Assembly: GCF_008642295.1 (NCBI RefSeq)
Contig: NZ_CP029190.1
Location: 6,369,501 to 6,433,500, forward strand
DNA from: Streptomyces venezuelae
Lineage (GTDB): Bacteria; Actinomycetota; Actinomycetes; Streptomycetales; Streptomycetaceae
Length of the DNA stretch: 64,000 nucleotides
Direction of reading: 5' to 3'
The position numbers were made by a program, and so were the translations under genes. Shown one piece after another: positions 7,932-16,926 of the stretch; position 1 is the stretch's first letter; each line of letters opens with the position of its first letter. The notes beneath the pieces were generated by a model that was not told the origin of the DNA, made no database searches, and saw only the letters and a list, made by a program, of their open reading frames with translations.

Positions 7932-9056
7932 GTGACCGCACAAGCGATGACATGGACGGTGAAGGGTGCGCGGAAGGCGTCCCCTCGGCTGTACTCGGCC
8001 AACGGAGCGCCACCCCCGAGGCGCATCGTCACCGTCGACGACACCGCCGGCGTCGCCGCCGTACACCGTCTGATCGGTGAGGGCAACGCCGTCCTGTGGC
8101 GCGGCGACTATCCCGGTGCGCGCAGTCTCCTCGCCGCTCTGGGCCGCCGCGTCGAGCGCCGGGGTCCGGCCGTCGGCCGGACCCCGGCCGAGATGTTCCG
8201 GTTGCACCGCGAGGAGCAGTCGCGCCGGGCACGGCTGCTGGGCCGGCTGCTCATTCCGTACGAGAGCGACTGGAGGATCCCGCTGCGACGCGCGCCCTGG
8301 GTACAGGAAGCATGCACCCAGGCGTACGGCCCGTGCGCAGGGCCCGGCGTCGGCTCGCTGCGGGAACTGCTGGGCGTGATCGGCGCGTACGAGTGGCGCA
8401 AGAAGGGGGTGGAGGTCCCTGCACTCGGCGGTGGCCGCATCCACCCGCACTACGGCGTCTTCTCCCCGGTCCGTGGGGAGTACGTCGACCTGGTGGCCGA
8501 GACAACGCTGCCTTTGGGCGACAGGGCCTTCGATATCGGCACCGGCACCGGCGTACTGTCCGTCGTCCTGGCCCGGCGCGGGCTGCGCCGCATCATCGCC
8601 ACCGACCACGAAGCGCGCGCCGTGGCCTGTGCCCGCGACAACGCCTCACGTCTCGGTCTGGCGGACACGATCGACGTACGACACGCCGACCTCTTCCCGG
8701 AAGGTCGCGCCCACCTGATCGTCTGCAACCCGCCCTGGCTCCCCGGCCACCCCCGCACGCTGCTCGACCAGGCGGTGTACGACCAGGACAGCCGGACCCT
8801 GAAGCGCTTCCTCACGGGGCTCCCGGGCCATCTGGAGCCGGGTGGCGAAGGCTGGCTGATCCTCTCGGATCTGCCCGAACGCCTCGGACTGCGTGAGCGC
8901 ACCGAGCTGGCGGACACGATCACGGCGGCGGGCCTGCGCGTGCTGTCCCGCAAGGCCACCGAACCCCGCCACCGCCGTGCGAAGGACCCGTCGGATCCCT
9001 TGCACAGGTTCCGCGCGGCAGAGGTCACGTCGCTGTGGCGGCTCGGAGTGGCGTGA
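7932..9056 (+). CDS. HemK/PrmC-like SAM methyltransferase
   Basis: 374 aa from GTG 7932, which has a strong AAGGGAG 9 nt upstream; the open frame extends further upstream into low-quality sequence. The N-terminal 180 residues contain no motif I recognise. The C-terminal half is a class I methyltransferase: FDIGTGTGVLSVVLARRG, IIATDHEARAVACARDNA, and the catalytic loop VCNPPWLPGH. NPPY/W is the signature of enzymes that methylate planar nitrogen (glutamine of release factors, or adenine). The loop is followed by LDQAVYDQDS. A tailoring role for the adjacent cluster or a protein/nucleic-acid methylation role are both possible. Confidence 0.82.
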   Translation: MTAQAMTWTVKGARKASPRLYSANGAPPPRRIVTVDDTAGVAAVHRLIGEGNAVLWRGDYPGARSLLAALGRRVERRGPAVGRTPAEMFRLHREEQSRRARLLGRLLIPYESDWRIPLRRAPWVQEACTQAYGPCAGPGVGSLRELLGVIGAYEWRKKGVEVPALGGGRIHPHYGVFSPVRGEYVDLVAETTLPLGDRAFDIGTGTGVLSVVLARRGLRRIIATDHEARAVACARDNASRLGLADTIDVRHADLFPEGRAHLIVCNPPWLPGHPRTLLDQAVYDQDSRTLKRFLTGLPGHLEPGGEGWLILSDLPERLGLRERTELADTITAAGLRVLSRKATEPRHRRAKDPSDPLHRFRAAEVTSLWRLGVA

Positions 9057-9240
9057 GCCCCACCGTCCCTGCGGTTGGCTTCTCCAAAGGGGCACCGCAA
9101 GGAAGCCGGAGGACTCGGCGCACCCTCCGGCGCGCCTGATCTCACGTCAGATGAGGACCTCTTTCTGCCCGCGGCGACATCCGCCTGCCCCGCGCCGTGC
9201 GGATGCCGCCGCGCACCATCAGGCCGCCGGAAGGGAGAGC

Positions 9241-9710
9241 ACCATGGTCAGCCCCCTCCGGGGGTGTCCTCAGGTGCCAGAGTCCCGCTCATCGCTTCGG
9301 TGAGGCCCTTGGCAAGGGACAGGCAGACCGAGCCCCGCCGAGTTGTCCTGGTCGCCCAGGCGTTGGAACGGCTCGAAGAGACGCTCGTGGTCAGCCGTCG
9401 CGAGGCCGGGTCCCCGGTCCGTGATGCGTATCTCCACGCGCCCGGCGAGCGCGCTCGCGGTCACGAGCACCGGGAGGCCGGGCGGTTGCCGGGCCGGCAC
9501 ACCGGCCAGGTCCAGCTCCGCGTACCGGGAGCCGCGGTACGCGCACTCCCTGCGGGGGAGCACGTCCAGCCCGTCGAGCATGGCCTCGTCGGGCTTGCGG
9601 TACGTCTTGCCCACTCCCGGGGCCGCACGGAGGAAGACCTTGAGCCGGCCGGTGCGGGTGACCGCCCTGGGGGGTCCGGTTCCCGCCAGTTGTGCCGAGT
9701 GAGCCATCAC
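9241..9710 (-). pseudogene. kdpD: Collapsed kdpD sensor kinase gene
   Basis: The first 146 codons fuse pieces of KdpD. GRLKVFLRAAPGVGKTY matches the N-terminal Walker A of intact KdpD, then a gap of about 31 residues. MLDGLDVLPRRECAYRG matches the next segment, then a junction near 9480 jumps to VLVTASALAGRVEIRITDRG, close to the C-terminal ATPase domain. Both deletions keep the frame. A single-base shift near 9325 then breaks it, because the downstream text reads KGLTEAMSGTLAPEDTPGGG in the adjacent frame. The membrane segments, phosphoacceptor histidine and most of the kinase core are gone, so it cannot act as a sensor kinase. It lies directly after a kdpF copy. Confidence 0.85.
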
Positions 9711-9800
9711 TCAGTGTCCTTCTGGGTGCGACCAGGCGCGTACCAGGTAGCCGATCAGGCTGACGGCGATCAGAACGCCGACTACTTTCTCCACACTCAC
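9711..9800 (-). CDS. kdpF: KdpF-like small membrane peptide of a decayed second kdp locus
   Basis: 29 aa from GTG 9800 (a second GTG lies two codons in): a single transmembrane helix VVGVLIAVSLIGYLVRAW and a short polar tail. It parallels the KdpF at 22215-22304 in length and layout (V-G-L/V-x-V-A/S-L-x-G-Y-L-V). Its stop is immediately followed by the GTG/ATG of the kdpD relic, and kdpA, kdpB and kdpC are missing between them. KdpF stabilises the KdpABC complex in other bacteria; alone it is probably not useful here. Confidence 0.75.
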   Translation of the reverse strand: MSVEKVVGVLIAVSLIGYLVRAWSHPEGH

Positions 9801-10048
9801 AGTCCGTCTCGCTTCCCCGTGTGACCGTGCCCGCGCCCGCCAGACCGGTGCGCGCCGCCCCAGCGAACCCCAGAGAACGGCACAGCGCGAGCGCAAGCCA
9901 CAACCCCTGACGGCATTCTGGCGGCCCGGACATGGAATATTGACGCTGCGTTGGCAGCCGTGTGCCCGATAGAGTGAACGCGGAGTGCCGGGAAGCCTGG
10001 TCGGCGTCGCGAGGCACGTGGCCCGCGTCGATCGAACGGGGGATCCGC

Positions 10049-11611
10049 GTGCGCAGTGTCAGCACGGTCCTGTTTCTCGTGGTGCTGGCCACCGCCGTGG
10101 CCACCGGCGCCCGGCGCTGGCGCATCCCCGCCCCTCCGCTGCTCGTCCTCGCCGGACTCGCCGTCGCCCTGGTCCCCGGCACGCCCGAGATCCACGTCAG
10201 CCCCGAGGCGATCAGCCTCGTGGTCCTGCCGCCCCTGCTGTACGCCGGAGCGGAGGAACTCTCCTGGCGCGAGCTGCGGGTGGTGTGGAAGCCGGTCGGC
10301 GTACTGGCCGTGGGCCTGGTGCTGGCCTCCGCCGCGGCGGTCGGCGCGGTCGCCTCGTGGCTCACCCCGCTCTCCTGGCCCATGGCCCTGGTCCTCGGAT
10401 CCGTCCTGGCCAGCACCGACCCGGTGGCCGTCACCGCCCTCGGCCGGAGGCTCTCGCTGCCGCCCCGGGTGCAGGTCCTCGTGCAGGCCGAGAGCCTGTT
10501 CAACGACGCGACCTCCCTGGTGCTCTTCCGCGTGGCAGTGGTCGGCGCCGTGGCGGTCGGAGGGGCGTCCTGGCAGTCCGCGGGCGGCGGGTTCCTGGTC
10601 CTGGCCGGGGGCGGCACGCTCATCGGCGCCGCGGTGGCGTGGCTGGTGTCCCGGATCCGTGAGCGGACCGAGGACCCGGTCCTGGAGACCGTCATCGCCC
10701 TGCTCACGCCGTATGTGGCGTACGTGCTCGCCGAATCCGTCCACGCCTCCGGGATCACCTCGGTGGTCGTCGCGGGCGTCATGCTGGGCAGCGTGGCCGA
10801 CCGGCTCACGGACGCCCCCATCCGGCTCCAACTGCACGCCGTGCAGGGGACCGTGGTCTTCCTCCTGGAGAGCGTGGTGTTCAGCCTCATCGGCCTCACG
10901 CTGCCCGGCCAGGTCGCCGCGCTCACGGACCGCGACCGGCTCTGGCCCCTCTACGCGCTGGCCATGGCCCTGACGCTGATGGCCGTACGCCTGCTGTGGG
11001 TACTGCCGCTGGCAGCCGTCGTCCAGCGCCAAGCCGGGACACCGCCCTCCTGGCGGATGCCGGCCGTGCTCACCTGGGCCGGCACCCGGGGCGTCGTACC
11101 GCTGGCCGCCGCCCTCGCCATCCCCGTCGCCGCCGAGGACGGCACCCCCCTCGCCGAGCGGCCGCTGGTCCTGGTCCTCACCACCTCCGTCGTGGTGCTC
11201 ACCCTCGTGGTCCAGGGCTTCTCCCTGGCCCGGGTGGTCGAGCGGTCCGGCATCGCCCTCGAACCGGACCACACCGAGCGGGAGGAGGCCTCGGCCCGCT
11301 GCGCCCTGGCCACCGCGGGCATCCGGCGGCTCGACGAGCTGACCGAGCTCGAAGCCGTGCCGGACGCGGTGGCCGACCGGCTGCGCCGCAGCCTCCAGGC
11401 ACGCCTCGAACACGCCCGCGACCGGCTCGAGGACGCCGACCCGGCCGCCTCGGCCGATCACGCCTACCGCCGGCTGCGCCGCGACCTGATCGCGGTCGAG
11501 ACCGCCGAACTGGAGCGCCTCTACGATGCCCGCCGGATCAGTGACACCACGCGCAGGCGGCTCCAGCGTTCCCTGGACCTGGAGGAGACGCGCCTGGCGC
11601 TCGCCACGTGA
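10049..11611 (+). CDS. CPA1-family Na+(K+)/H+ antiporter
   Basis: 520 aa from GTG 10049 with GGGGGA 5-6 nt upstream; an in-frame GTG at 9962 would add 29 residues without membrane character. There are about 12 hydrophobic segments. VLASTDPVAVTAL and AESLFNDATSLVLF are the cation-binding Asp motifs of the NhaP/NHE group, and LTWAGTRGVVPLAAALA is the conserved late segment. A soluble charged tail of about 110 residues (from EPDHTEREEASARC) follows, probably regulatory. It exchanges monovalent cations for protons at the cytoplasmic membrane. It is divergent from the kdpF/kdpD relic and matches the antiporter fragment at 7749-7808. Confidence 0.93.
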   Translation: MRSVSTVLFLVVLATAVATGARRWRIPAPPLLVLAGLAVALVPGTPEIHVSPEAISLVVLPPLLYAGAEELSWRELRVVWKPVGVLAVGLVLASAAAVGAVASWLTPLSWPMALVLGSVLASTDPVAVTALGRRLSLPPRVQVLVQAESLFNDATSLVLFRVAVVGAVAVGGASWQSAGGGFLVLAGGGTLIGAAVAWLVSRIRERTEDPVLETVIALLTPYVAYVLAESVHASGITSVVVAGVMLGSVADRLTDAPIRLQLHAVQGTVVFLLESVVFSLIGLTLPGQVAALTDRDRLWPLYALAMALTLMAVRLLWVLPLAAVVQRQAGTPPSWRMPAVLTWAGTRGVVPLAAALAIPVAAEDGTPLAERPLVLVLTTSVVVLTLVVQGFSLARVVERSGIALEPDHTEREEASARCALATAGIRRLDELTELEAVPDAVADRLRRSLQARLEHARDRLEDADPAASADHAYRRLRRDLIAVETAELERLYDARRISDTTRRRLQRSLDLEETRLALAT

Positions 11612-11649
11612 GCCGACCCGCGTGAGGGCCGGAGGCCACTCGGGGTGCG

Positions 11650-12453
11650 TCAGGACCGTGCCGCCGGCTGACCGGCGCGCCGCCGGGCGCCGTCCGCCGG
11701 TGCGGCCGCGCCTCCCACGGCGTGGTGGGTGTACTCGTACTCCGGACGGAAGCCGGCGCTCAGAGCGAGGTGGCGGGTGCTGCGGTCGCCGGCGGGGCAG
11801 GTCCAGCTGGGCGTACGGCGGCGGGCGGCGATGTCGGAGCACAGTGCGTTGACGCAGGCCGGTCCCAGGTGCTGGAGGCGCGGGTCGGGCACCGTGACGC
11901 AGGCGATCTCCTCGTACACCGTGCCCAGGAAGTAGGTGCAGGCGAGGGCGACGATCCGGTCGCGGTGGAGTGCGGCCCAGGCGTAGCCGGAGCGGGCGAG
12001 GGCCTGCGGGCCGCCCCACGTGCGGTGTACCCAGCTCATCGCGGCGGGGAGCCGGCGCAGGGCGAGGGTGTCACGTGTGGTGAGCCGCCGTACGGTCACG
12101 TCCAGCGGCGGCCGGGCGGCCGGCGAGGCGGAGCGCTTGACGTGCACGATCCGCGGCCAGGGCCTGATCTGGTCGAACGCGCTGTCGAGCAGCGGACGGA
12201 AGCGGTCCGGCGCCTCGATGGAGGTGTTGGCGAACGGAGCCAGGTCGGCGGGTTCCAGCGCGCTCGGGTCGCCGCGCAGCAGGACGTGCTCCCCGCACTC
12301 CGCCGCTATGACTCGGGGACGTACGGCGCGGTCCGCCCACCACGTGCCGGCCTGGGTGGCCAGCAGGTGCTCGGTCAGGGTGGCGGGGCCCGGCGACCCG
12401 GCCGGGAACCAGCGGATCAGGGCCGGCAGCTGCCTGGCCGGGAGAATGATCAC
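11650..12453 (-). CDS. GNAT-like acetyltransferase, paralogue of the protein at 25239
   Basis: 267 aa from GTG 12453 with AAGGAAG 5 nt upstream. The N-terminal 110 residues hold WWADRAVRPRVIAAECGEH, LLRGDPSALE and APDRFRPLL. The C-terminal half, beginning VTVRRLTTRDTLALRRL, looks like a GNAT fold with WVHRTWGG, ALACTYFLGTVYEEIACVTV, and a final SAGFRPEYEYTHH. The same two-part architecture and most of these motifs recur in 25239-26012. Acetyl-CoA-dependent transfer is inferred; substrate unknown. The end is a low-complexity Ala/Arg tail. Its stop is 38 nt from the convergent antiporter stop. Confidence 0.78.
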   Translation of the reverse strand: MIILPARQLPALIRWFPAGSPGPATLTEHLLATQAGTWWADRAVRPRVIAAECGEHVLLRGDPSALEPADLAPFANTSIEAPDRFRPLLDSAFDQIRPWPRIVHVKRSASPAARPPLDVTVRRLTTRDTLALRRLPAAMSWVHRTWGGPQALARSGYAWAALHRDRIVALACTYFLGTVYEEIACVTVPDPRLQHLGPACVNALCSDIAARRRTPSWTCPAGDRSTRHLALSAGFRPEYEYTHHAVGGAAAPADGARRRAGQPAARS

Positions 12454-12483
12454 GGAATCTTCCTTCGGTGCGCGGGCATGGCT

Positions 12484-12515
12484 GCGGGGCGGCCCTGGAC
12501 GGAGGGCCGCCCCGC
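12484..12515. terminator. GC hairpin upstream of the GNAT gene
   Basis: A 13-bp perfect stem (12484-12496 with 12503-12515) and 6-nt loop lie 31 nt upstream of GTG 12453. It could terminate the bL37 transcript coming from the right or be part of the GNAT leader. Confidence 0.5.
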
Positions 12516-12643
12516 GGGGAGGGGCAGTGCCCAAGCGGCCTCGGGGAAGTGAGGCACGCCCCCGCGCCACCCGGCACCTCACCACACTGCCGCATCGCCC
12601 AAGTACGTCCGGTACGAGGGCGGTGCGGCAGCACGCCGATGCT

Positions 12644-12669
12644 TCCCCTCGGCCCTTCGGGCCTGGGGA
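12644..12669 (-). terminator. Hairpin after the bL37 gene
   Basis: GGCCC-TTC-GGGCC with flanking CCCC/GGGG pairs (one small asymmetric bulge) lies 52 nt downstream of the bL37 stop on the minus strand. Rest of 12454-12720: no coding signal seen. Confidence 0.5.
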
Positions 12670-12720
12670 GACCCCATGCACCGGACGACGCGGAAACGCA
12701 CCCCACTTCCCCGGGGCCGC

Positions 12721-12798
12721 TTAGCGCTGGCCGGCCTTGCTGCCGTGGTTGGCGGCCTTCTTGCGGCGGGCCTTCTTCTTGCGGGCGCGCTTGGACAT
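12721..12798 (-). CDS. Small basic ribosomal protein bL37 homologue
   Basis: 25 aa, ATG start, AGAAGGG about 10 nt upstream, TAA stop. The sequence MSKRARKKKARRKK followed by AANHG closely resembles the 24-25-aa protein bL37 seen in mycobacterial 50S subunits (a KRGRKKR-x-RKK core followed by xANHG). More than half of the residues are Lys or Arg, fitting an rRNA-bound position. It begins 29 nt after the stop of the short-chain dehydrogenase and so probably shares its transcript. It is too short for ordinary ORF callers. The identification is from memory of the family motif. Confidence 0.8.
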   Translation of the reverse strand: MSKRARKKKARRKKAANHGSKAGQR

Positions 12799-12827
12799 GG
12801 TGGTGGAGCCCTTCTGCCGGTGCCTCT

Positions 12828-13634
12828 TCAGGCGGTGTGGCCGACGAGGAGGTCGGCGAGCTTGGTGAGGCGCTTGACGGTGCGCTCCTCGGTGGCGGCG
12901 GGCGCGGGAGCCACGCGCTGGTCGCGGTCGTAGTAGGCGCCGTTGACGATCTCGGTGGCCGGGTCGACGAGCCGTACGACGTGCGCGGCGCCCTCGGCGG
13001 CGGACTCGCCCTCCTGGCCGTACAGGTGCAGCAGGCCGGTGTGGCAGACACCGGGGTGCACGGAGACGGCGGTCACGCGTGGGTCGGCGGCGAAGACCGT
13101 GAGGGCCAGCTGCGACTGGGCGTAGGCCGCCAGGCGGGAGTAGCGGCGCAGCCGGTGGGGGTCGTTCCACTGGATGGCGGCGGTGCGGTGAAGGGAGGAG
13201 GAGACGTTGACGACGCGGCCGCCGGGGGCGCTGGTGAGGGCGTCCTCGAGGAGGTTGGTCAGGAGGTAGTGGGCGAGGAAGTTGACCTGGAGGGCGATCT
13301 CGTTGCCGTCGGGCGTGATGGTGTGGCGCTCGGGGGCGGCCATCGCCGCGTTGTTGACGAGGGCGAACAGGCCGGGGTGTTCGCGGTTGACGGCGCGGGC
13401 GAGGGACTCGACCTCGTCGAGGTGGCTGAAGTCGGCTGCCAGTGCGTGCAGTTGGGAGGAATCGATACCGGCCGTGGCGACGAGGCGGTCCGCGGCGCTC
13501 TGCGCCTCCTCGGGGGTGCGGCCGTGCACCAGGACGGTCGCACCCTGCTCGGCCAGCTGTCGGGCGGTCTCGTAGCCGATTCCGGAGGTGGAGCCGGTGA
13601 CCAGGACGGTGCGTCCGGACAGGGAAGAGGACAT
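12828..13634 (-). CDS. Short-chain dehydrogenase/reductase
   Basis: 268 aa. It has a Rossmann fold with TGSTSGIG (cofactor loop), LVNNAAMAAPE, VVNVSSSL and YAQSQLAL. The usual YxxxK reads as YAQSQ: the catalytic Tyr is present but the Lys position is Gln, so the assignment of the active site should be treated with care. The overall layout (HPGVCHTGL, then a variable C-terminus) matches the retinol-dehydrogenase/WW-oxidoreductase-like SDR group that uses NADP(H). The substrate is unknown. It is followed by the bL37 gene. Confidence 0.85.
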   Translation of the reverse strand: MSSSLSGRTVLVTGSTSGIGYETARQLAEQGATVLVHGRTPEEAQSAADRLVATAGIDSSQLHALAADFSHLDEVESLARAVNREHPGLFALVNNAAMAAPERHTITPDGNEIALQVNFLAHYLLTNLLEDALTSAPGGRVVNVSSSLHRTAAIQWNDPHRLRRYSRLAAYAQSQLALTVFAADPRVTAVSVHPGVCHTGLLHLYGQEGESAAEGAAHVVRLVDPATEIVNGAYYDRDQRVAPAPAATEERTVKRLTKLADLLVGHTA

Positions 13635-14226
13635 GTCGGTTTCCTGTGAGAGGGCATGGCCGAGGCGCCCGTGCGCGGGGCAGGGGACGGCTCAGGTCAT
13701 GCGGGAAGGATGAGAACGCGCAAAGGCGTGGCCCGGTGGACGGTTCGCCCGCGGGATGCGGGTACGCGGCGTCGTTCGGCCGGCGGTCGGGTCAGACGGT
13801 CGGGTCAGACGGCCGGGCAGGCAGCCGCCGCTGTCGGCGACACCGGCGCGACACCGGCACGGCTTCGCCATGACGGTGGCCGGTCTTCGTAGCGCGGACC
13901 GCTGTTCACGACCGCCATCTCAGCGCATCCCGGGACCCCGGGCAAGGGGCGGCGCACTGCTTTGACGACCCTCTGACGTGGCAGGATGACAATCCGTCAG
14001 GAGGGTGTCAAGGTTGGCCCCCGGTGCGGAAGGAACCCGTCAAGAGCGGGTGCGGGGGCCGCGGGCCGGCCTCAGAATGATCTTGCGACAGCGCCGCGGC
14101 CGAGACCGTGGGGAAGTCTCCGTACGGCGCGCGGCCTGGACGTGCCCCGGACGGAGGCGCCGCCGGGTCGTTCTGTCCGTGGGGGGCGGGGCGAACTCGT
14201 TCACCGCGCGTCCGTCGCCGACTGAT
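13635..14226. other. Gene-free stretch, 592 bp
   Basis: No frame on either strand has credible coding character. It holds a 13-bp direct repeat (13784-13809) and three TTGACG/CGTCAAG-type words at about 13963, 14007-14014 and 14038-14046 resembling those near the kdp promoters. A GTG-initiated 103-codon frame at 14005 runs through the kdpD terminator and was not accepted. Confidence 0.55.
13784..13809. repeat. 13-bp tandem repeat x2
   Basis: CGGTCGGGTCAGA occurs twice back to back and is followed by a degenerate third copy. It lies in the gap upstream of the SDR gene. No function visible. Confidence 0.7.
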
Positions 14227-14272
14227 GAGCCGCCCGGCTGCCGGTGCAGGGATACCGGAGGCCGGGCGGCTC
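14227..14272 (-). terminator. Terminator of the kdp operon
   Basis: A 12-bp perfect stem (14227-14238 with 14261-14272) lies about 60 nt after the kdpD stop on the minus strand. The 22-nt loop itself contains a small CCGGT/ACCGG pairing. Confidence 0.8.
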
Positions 14273-14330
14273 TGTGCGTTGTCCTGGCGTGCTCGTCTTC
14301 GCACGCCGTCCTGTGAGCCGGTCCCCGTGG

Positions 14331-16871
14331 TCAGCTGACCGCCGAGGAGGGCAGCTCGGCTGCCACCTGGGGGGTGTCATGTGCCACCCGTAGCGTGAGG
14401 ACCATCGTGAGCCCGCCGCCGGGGGTGTCCTCGGCGGTGAGGGTGCCGCCGATGGCCTCGGTGAAGCCGCGGGCGACGGCGAGGCCGAGGCCGACTCCGG
14501 CTCCCTGCGGCGCATCCCCGTGCCGCTGGAAGGGCTCGAAGATGCGGTCCTTGGCCTCGTCGGGGACGCCTGGCCCGCGGTCGACCACCCGTACCTCGAC
14601 CCGGTCGGCGATGGCACTAGCCGAGATCAGGACGGGCTCCCCGTCGGTGCTGTACTTCACGGCGTTCTCGACGATGTTGGCCACGGCCCGTTCCAGCAGG
14701 CCCCGGTCGACGGCGACCATGGGCAGGGTCTCGGGGATGTCGAGTTCCACGCTGTCCTCGGGTACGCCGCCCAGGGCCATGGGGACGACTTCGTCGAGGT
14801 CGGTCTCGCGGATCAGCGGGACGACGGTGCCGGTGTTGAGTCGGGACATGTCGAGCAGGTTGCCGATGAGGTGGCTGAGCCGGTCGGCGCCTTCCTCTAT
14901 GCCCTTGAGCAGAACTGCCTGGTCCTCCTCGGACCACTCGACGTCGTCGGAGCGCAGAGAGGAGACGGAGGCCTTGATGCCGGCGAGGGGGGTGCGCAGG
15001 TCGTGGCTGACGGCGGCGAGCAGGGCGGTGCGGATGCGGCCCGCTTCGGCGAGGCGCTGGGCTTCCTCCGCCTGGCCGACCAGGCGCTGGCGGTCGAGGA
15101 CGACGGCGGCCTGGGCGGCGAAGGCACCGAGCACGCGCCGGTCCTCGGCGGGCAGGACCCGGCCGGACAGTGCGAGGGCCATGTTCTCGCCGATCGGCAT
15201 GTCGACGTCGGCGTCCTCGGGCCGGGCCACCGGGCCCGTGCCCACGGCGCTCGCGATGGTCCAGGACTCCGTCTCGTCGGCTCGCTCCAGCAGGGCGACG
15301 GACTCCATGGCGAAGGTCTCGCGGACCCGCTCCAGGAGCGCGTCCAGGGCGGTCTCGCCGCGCAGCACGCTGCCGGCGAGGAAGGAGAGGATCTCGGACT
15401 CGGCGCGCAGCCGGGCGGCCTGGTGGGTGCGCCGGGCCGCGAGGTCGACCACCGAGGCCACGGACACGGCCACGCCGAAGAAGATCGAGATGGCGACGAT
15501 GTTGCGGGGGTCGGAGATCGTCAGCTGGTGCAGCGGCGGCGTGAAGAAGTAGTTGAGCAGCAGGGAGCCGAAGGCCGCCGAGGCCAGCGCGGGCAGCAGG
15601 CCCCCGAGGAGGGCGGCCGCGACGGTGAGGGTGAGGTACAGCAGCATGTCGTTCGCGAGCCCGAGCTCGGGAAGGACGCTCAGCAGCACGGTCAGCAGGG
15701 CGGGGCCGATCATGCCGGTGAGCCAGGCCCAGATGGTGCGCCCGCGCCCCAGCCGGGCCCCTCGGGCGATCGGCAGGCCGCGGCCCTTGGCGACGGCGTC
15801 GTGGGTGACCAGGTGGACGTCGAGGTCCGGCCCGGACTCGCGGGCCACGGTGGCGCTGACGCCCGGCCCGAAGATGTACTGCCACGGCTTGCGGCGGCTG
15901 ACGCCGAGGACGATCTGGGTGGCGTTGACCCCCCGGGCGAACTCCAGCAGGGCATCGGAGATGTCGTCGCCTATGACGTGGTGGAACGTGCCGCCGAGGT
16001 CCTCGACGAGGGTGCGCTGGAGGGCAAGCTCCTTGGGGGAAGCCGAGGTCAGTCCGTCACTGGCGGCGATGTAGACGGCCAGCACCTCACCGCCGGCGCC
16101 CTTCTCCGCCAGCCGGGCGGCCCGCCGGATGAGCTGGCGCCCTTCCGCGCCGCCCGTCAGACCCACGACGATGCGTTCGCGGGCCTGCCAGGTGGTGCGG
16201 ATGTTGTGCTCGCCGCGGTACTCGCGCAGGTACTCGTCGACCCGGTCGGCGGTCCACAGCAGGGCCAGCTCGCGCAGGGCGGTGAGGTTGCCCGGGCGGA
16301 AGTAGTTGGAGAGGGCCGCGTCGACCTTGTCGGGCTTGTAGATGTTGCCGTGGGCCATCCGGCGGCGCAGGGCCTGCGGGGACATGTCGACCAGCTCGAT
16401 CTGGTCGGCCCGCCGCACCACCTCGTCCGGGACGGTCTCCCGCTGCCGGACCCCGGTTATCGTCTCCACCACGTCACCCAGCGATTCCAGGTGCTGGATG
16501 TTGACGGTGGAGACGACGTCGATGCCGGCCTGGAGCAGCTCCTCCACGTCCTGCCAGCGCTTGGCGTTGCGCGAGCCGGGGACGTTGGTGTGCGCCAGCT
16601 CGTCCACCAGGGCAACCGCGGGACGCCGGGCGAGGAGCGCGTCGACGTCCATCTCGGTGAAGGTCGTCCCCCGGTACTCGATCTCGTGGCGCTCGATCAT
16701 CTCCAGCCCGTGGAGCATGACCTCGGTGCGCGGCCGGCGGTGGTGCTCCACGAAGCCGACGACGCAGTCGGTGCCGCGTTCGATCCGGCGGTGCGCCTCG
16801 GAGAGCATGGCGTAGGTCTTGCCGACGCCGGGCGCCGCGCCGAGGTAGATCCGGAGCTTGCCGCGTCCCAT
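14331..16871 (-). CDS. kdpD: Osmosensitive K+ channel sensor histidine kinase KdpD
   Basis: 846 aa. The N-terminal KdpD domain has Walker A GAAPGVGKTY and VDELAHTN, followed by a universal-stress-like domain (IVVGLTGGAEG). Four transmembrane helices lie at about residues 395-490. A GAF-like region follows, then the kinase core: H-box AVSHDLRTPLAG with phosphoacceptor His623, N-box IVENAVKYS, and DRGPGVPDE with GVGLGLAVARG. It senses potassium limitation and turgor at the membrane and phosphorylates KdpE. It is the last gene of the kdp operon, 55 nt after kdpE; the order E then D is reversed from E. coli. Confidence 0.97.
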   Translation of the reverse strand: MGRGKLRIYLGAAPGVGKTYAMLSEAHRRIERGTDCVVGFVEHHRRPRTEVMLHGLEMIERHEIEYRGTTFTEMDVDALLARRPAVALVDELAHTNVPGSRNAKRWQDVEELLQAGIDVVSTVNIQHLESLGDVVETITGVRQRETVPDEVVRRADQIELVDMSPQALRRRMAHGNIYKPDKVDAALSNYFRPGNLTALRELALLWTADRVDEYLREYRGEHNIRTTWQARERIVVGLTGGAEGRQLIRRAARLAEKGAGGEVLAVYIAASDGLTSASPKELALQRTLVEDLGGTFHHVIGDDISDALLEFARGVNATQIVLGVSRRKPWQYIFGPGVSATVARESGPDLDVHLVTHDAVAKGRGLPIARGARLGRGRTIWAWLTGMIGPALLTVLLSVLPELGLANDMLLYLTLTVAAALLGGLLPALASAAFGSLLLNYFFTPPLHQLTISDPRNIVAISIFFGVAVSVASVVDLAARRTHQAARLRAESEILSFLAGSVLRGETALDALLERVRETFAMESVALLERADETESWTIASAVGTGPVARPEDADVDMPIGENMALALSGRVLPAEDRRVLGAFAAQAAVVLDRQRLVGQAEEAQRLAEAGRIRTALLAAVSHDLRTPLAGIKASVSSLRSDDVEWSEEDQAVLLKGIEEGADRLSHLIGNLLDMSRLNTGTVVPLIRETDLDEVVPMALGGVPEDSVELDIPETLPMVAVDRGLLERAVANIVENAVKYSTDGEPVLISASAIADRVEVRVVDRGPGVPDEAKDRIFEPFQRHGDAPQGAGVGLGLAVARGFTEAIGGTLTAEDTPGGGLTMVLTLRVAHDTPQVAAELPSSAVS

Positions 16872-16926
16872 GGGTTCGACTCTCTGTTGCAGGTGGTGGT
16901 GGTGCGTGTCGGTGGTGCTGCGCCGG

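Noticed and set aside
13635..14226. Gap considered as a possible small-RNA or IS remnant site
   Set aside because: No terminal inverted repeats or transposase traces; only a two-copy 13-bp repeat.
14005..14316. GTG-started 103-codon plus-strand frame with GGAGG nearby
   Set aside because: The SD-like GGAG abuts the start codon, composition is Arg-rich shadow-like, and the frame runs through the kdp terminator hairpin.
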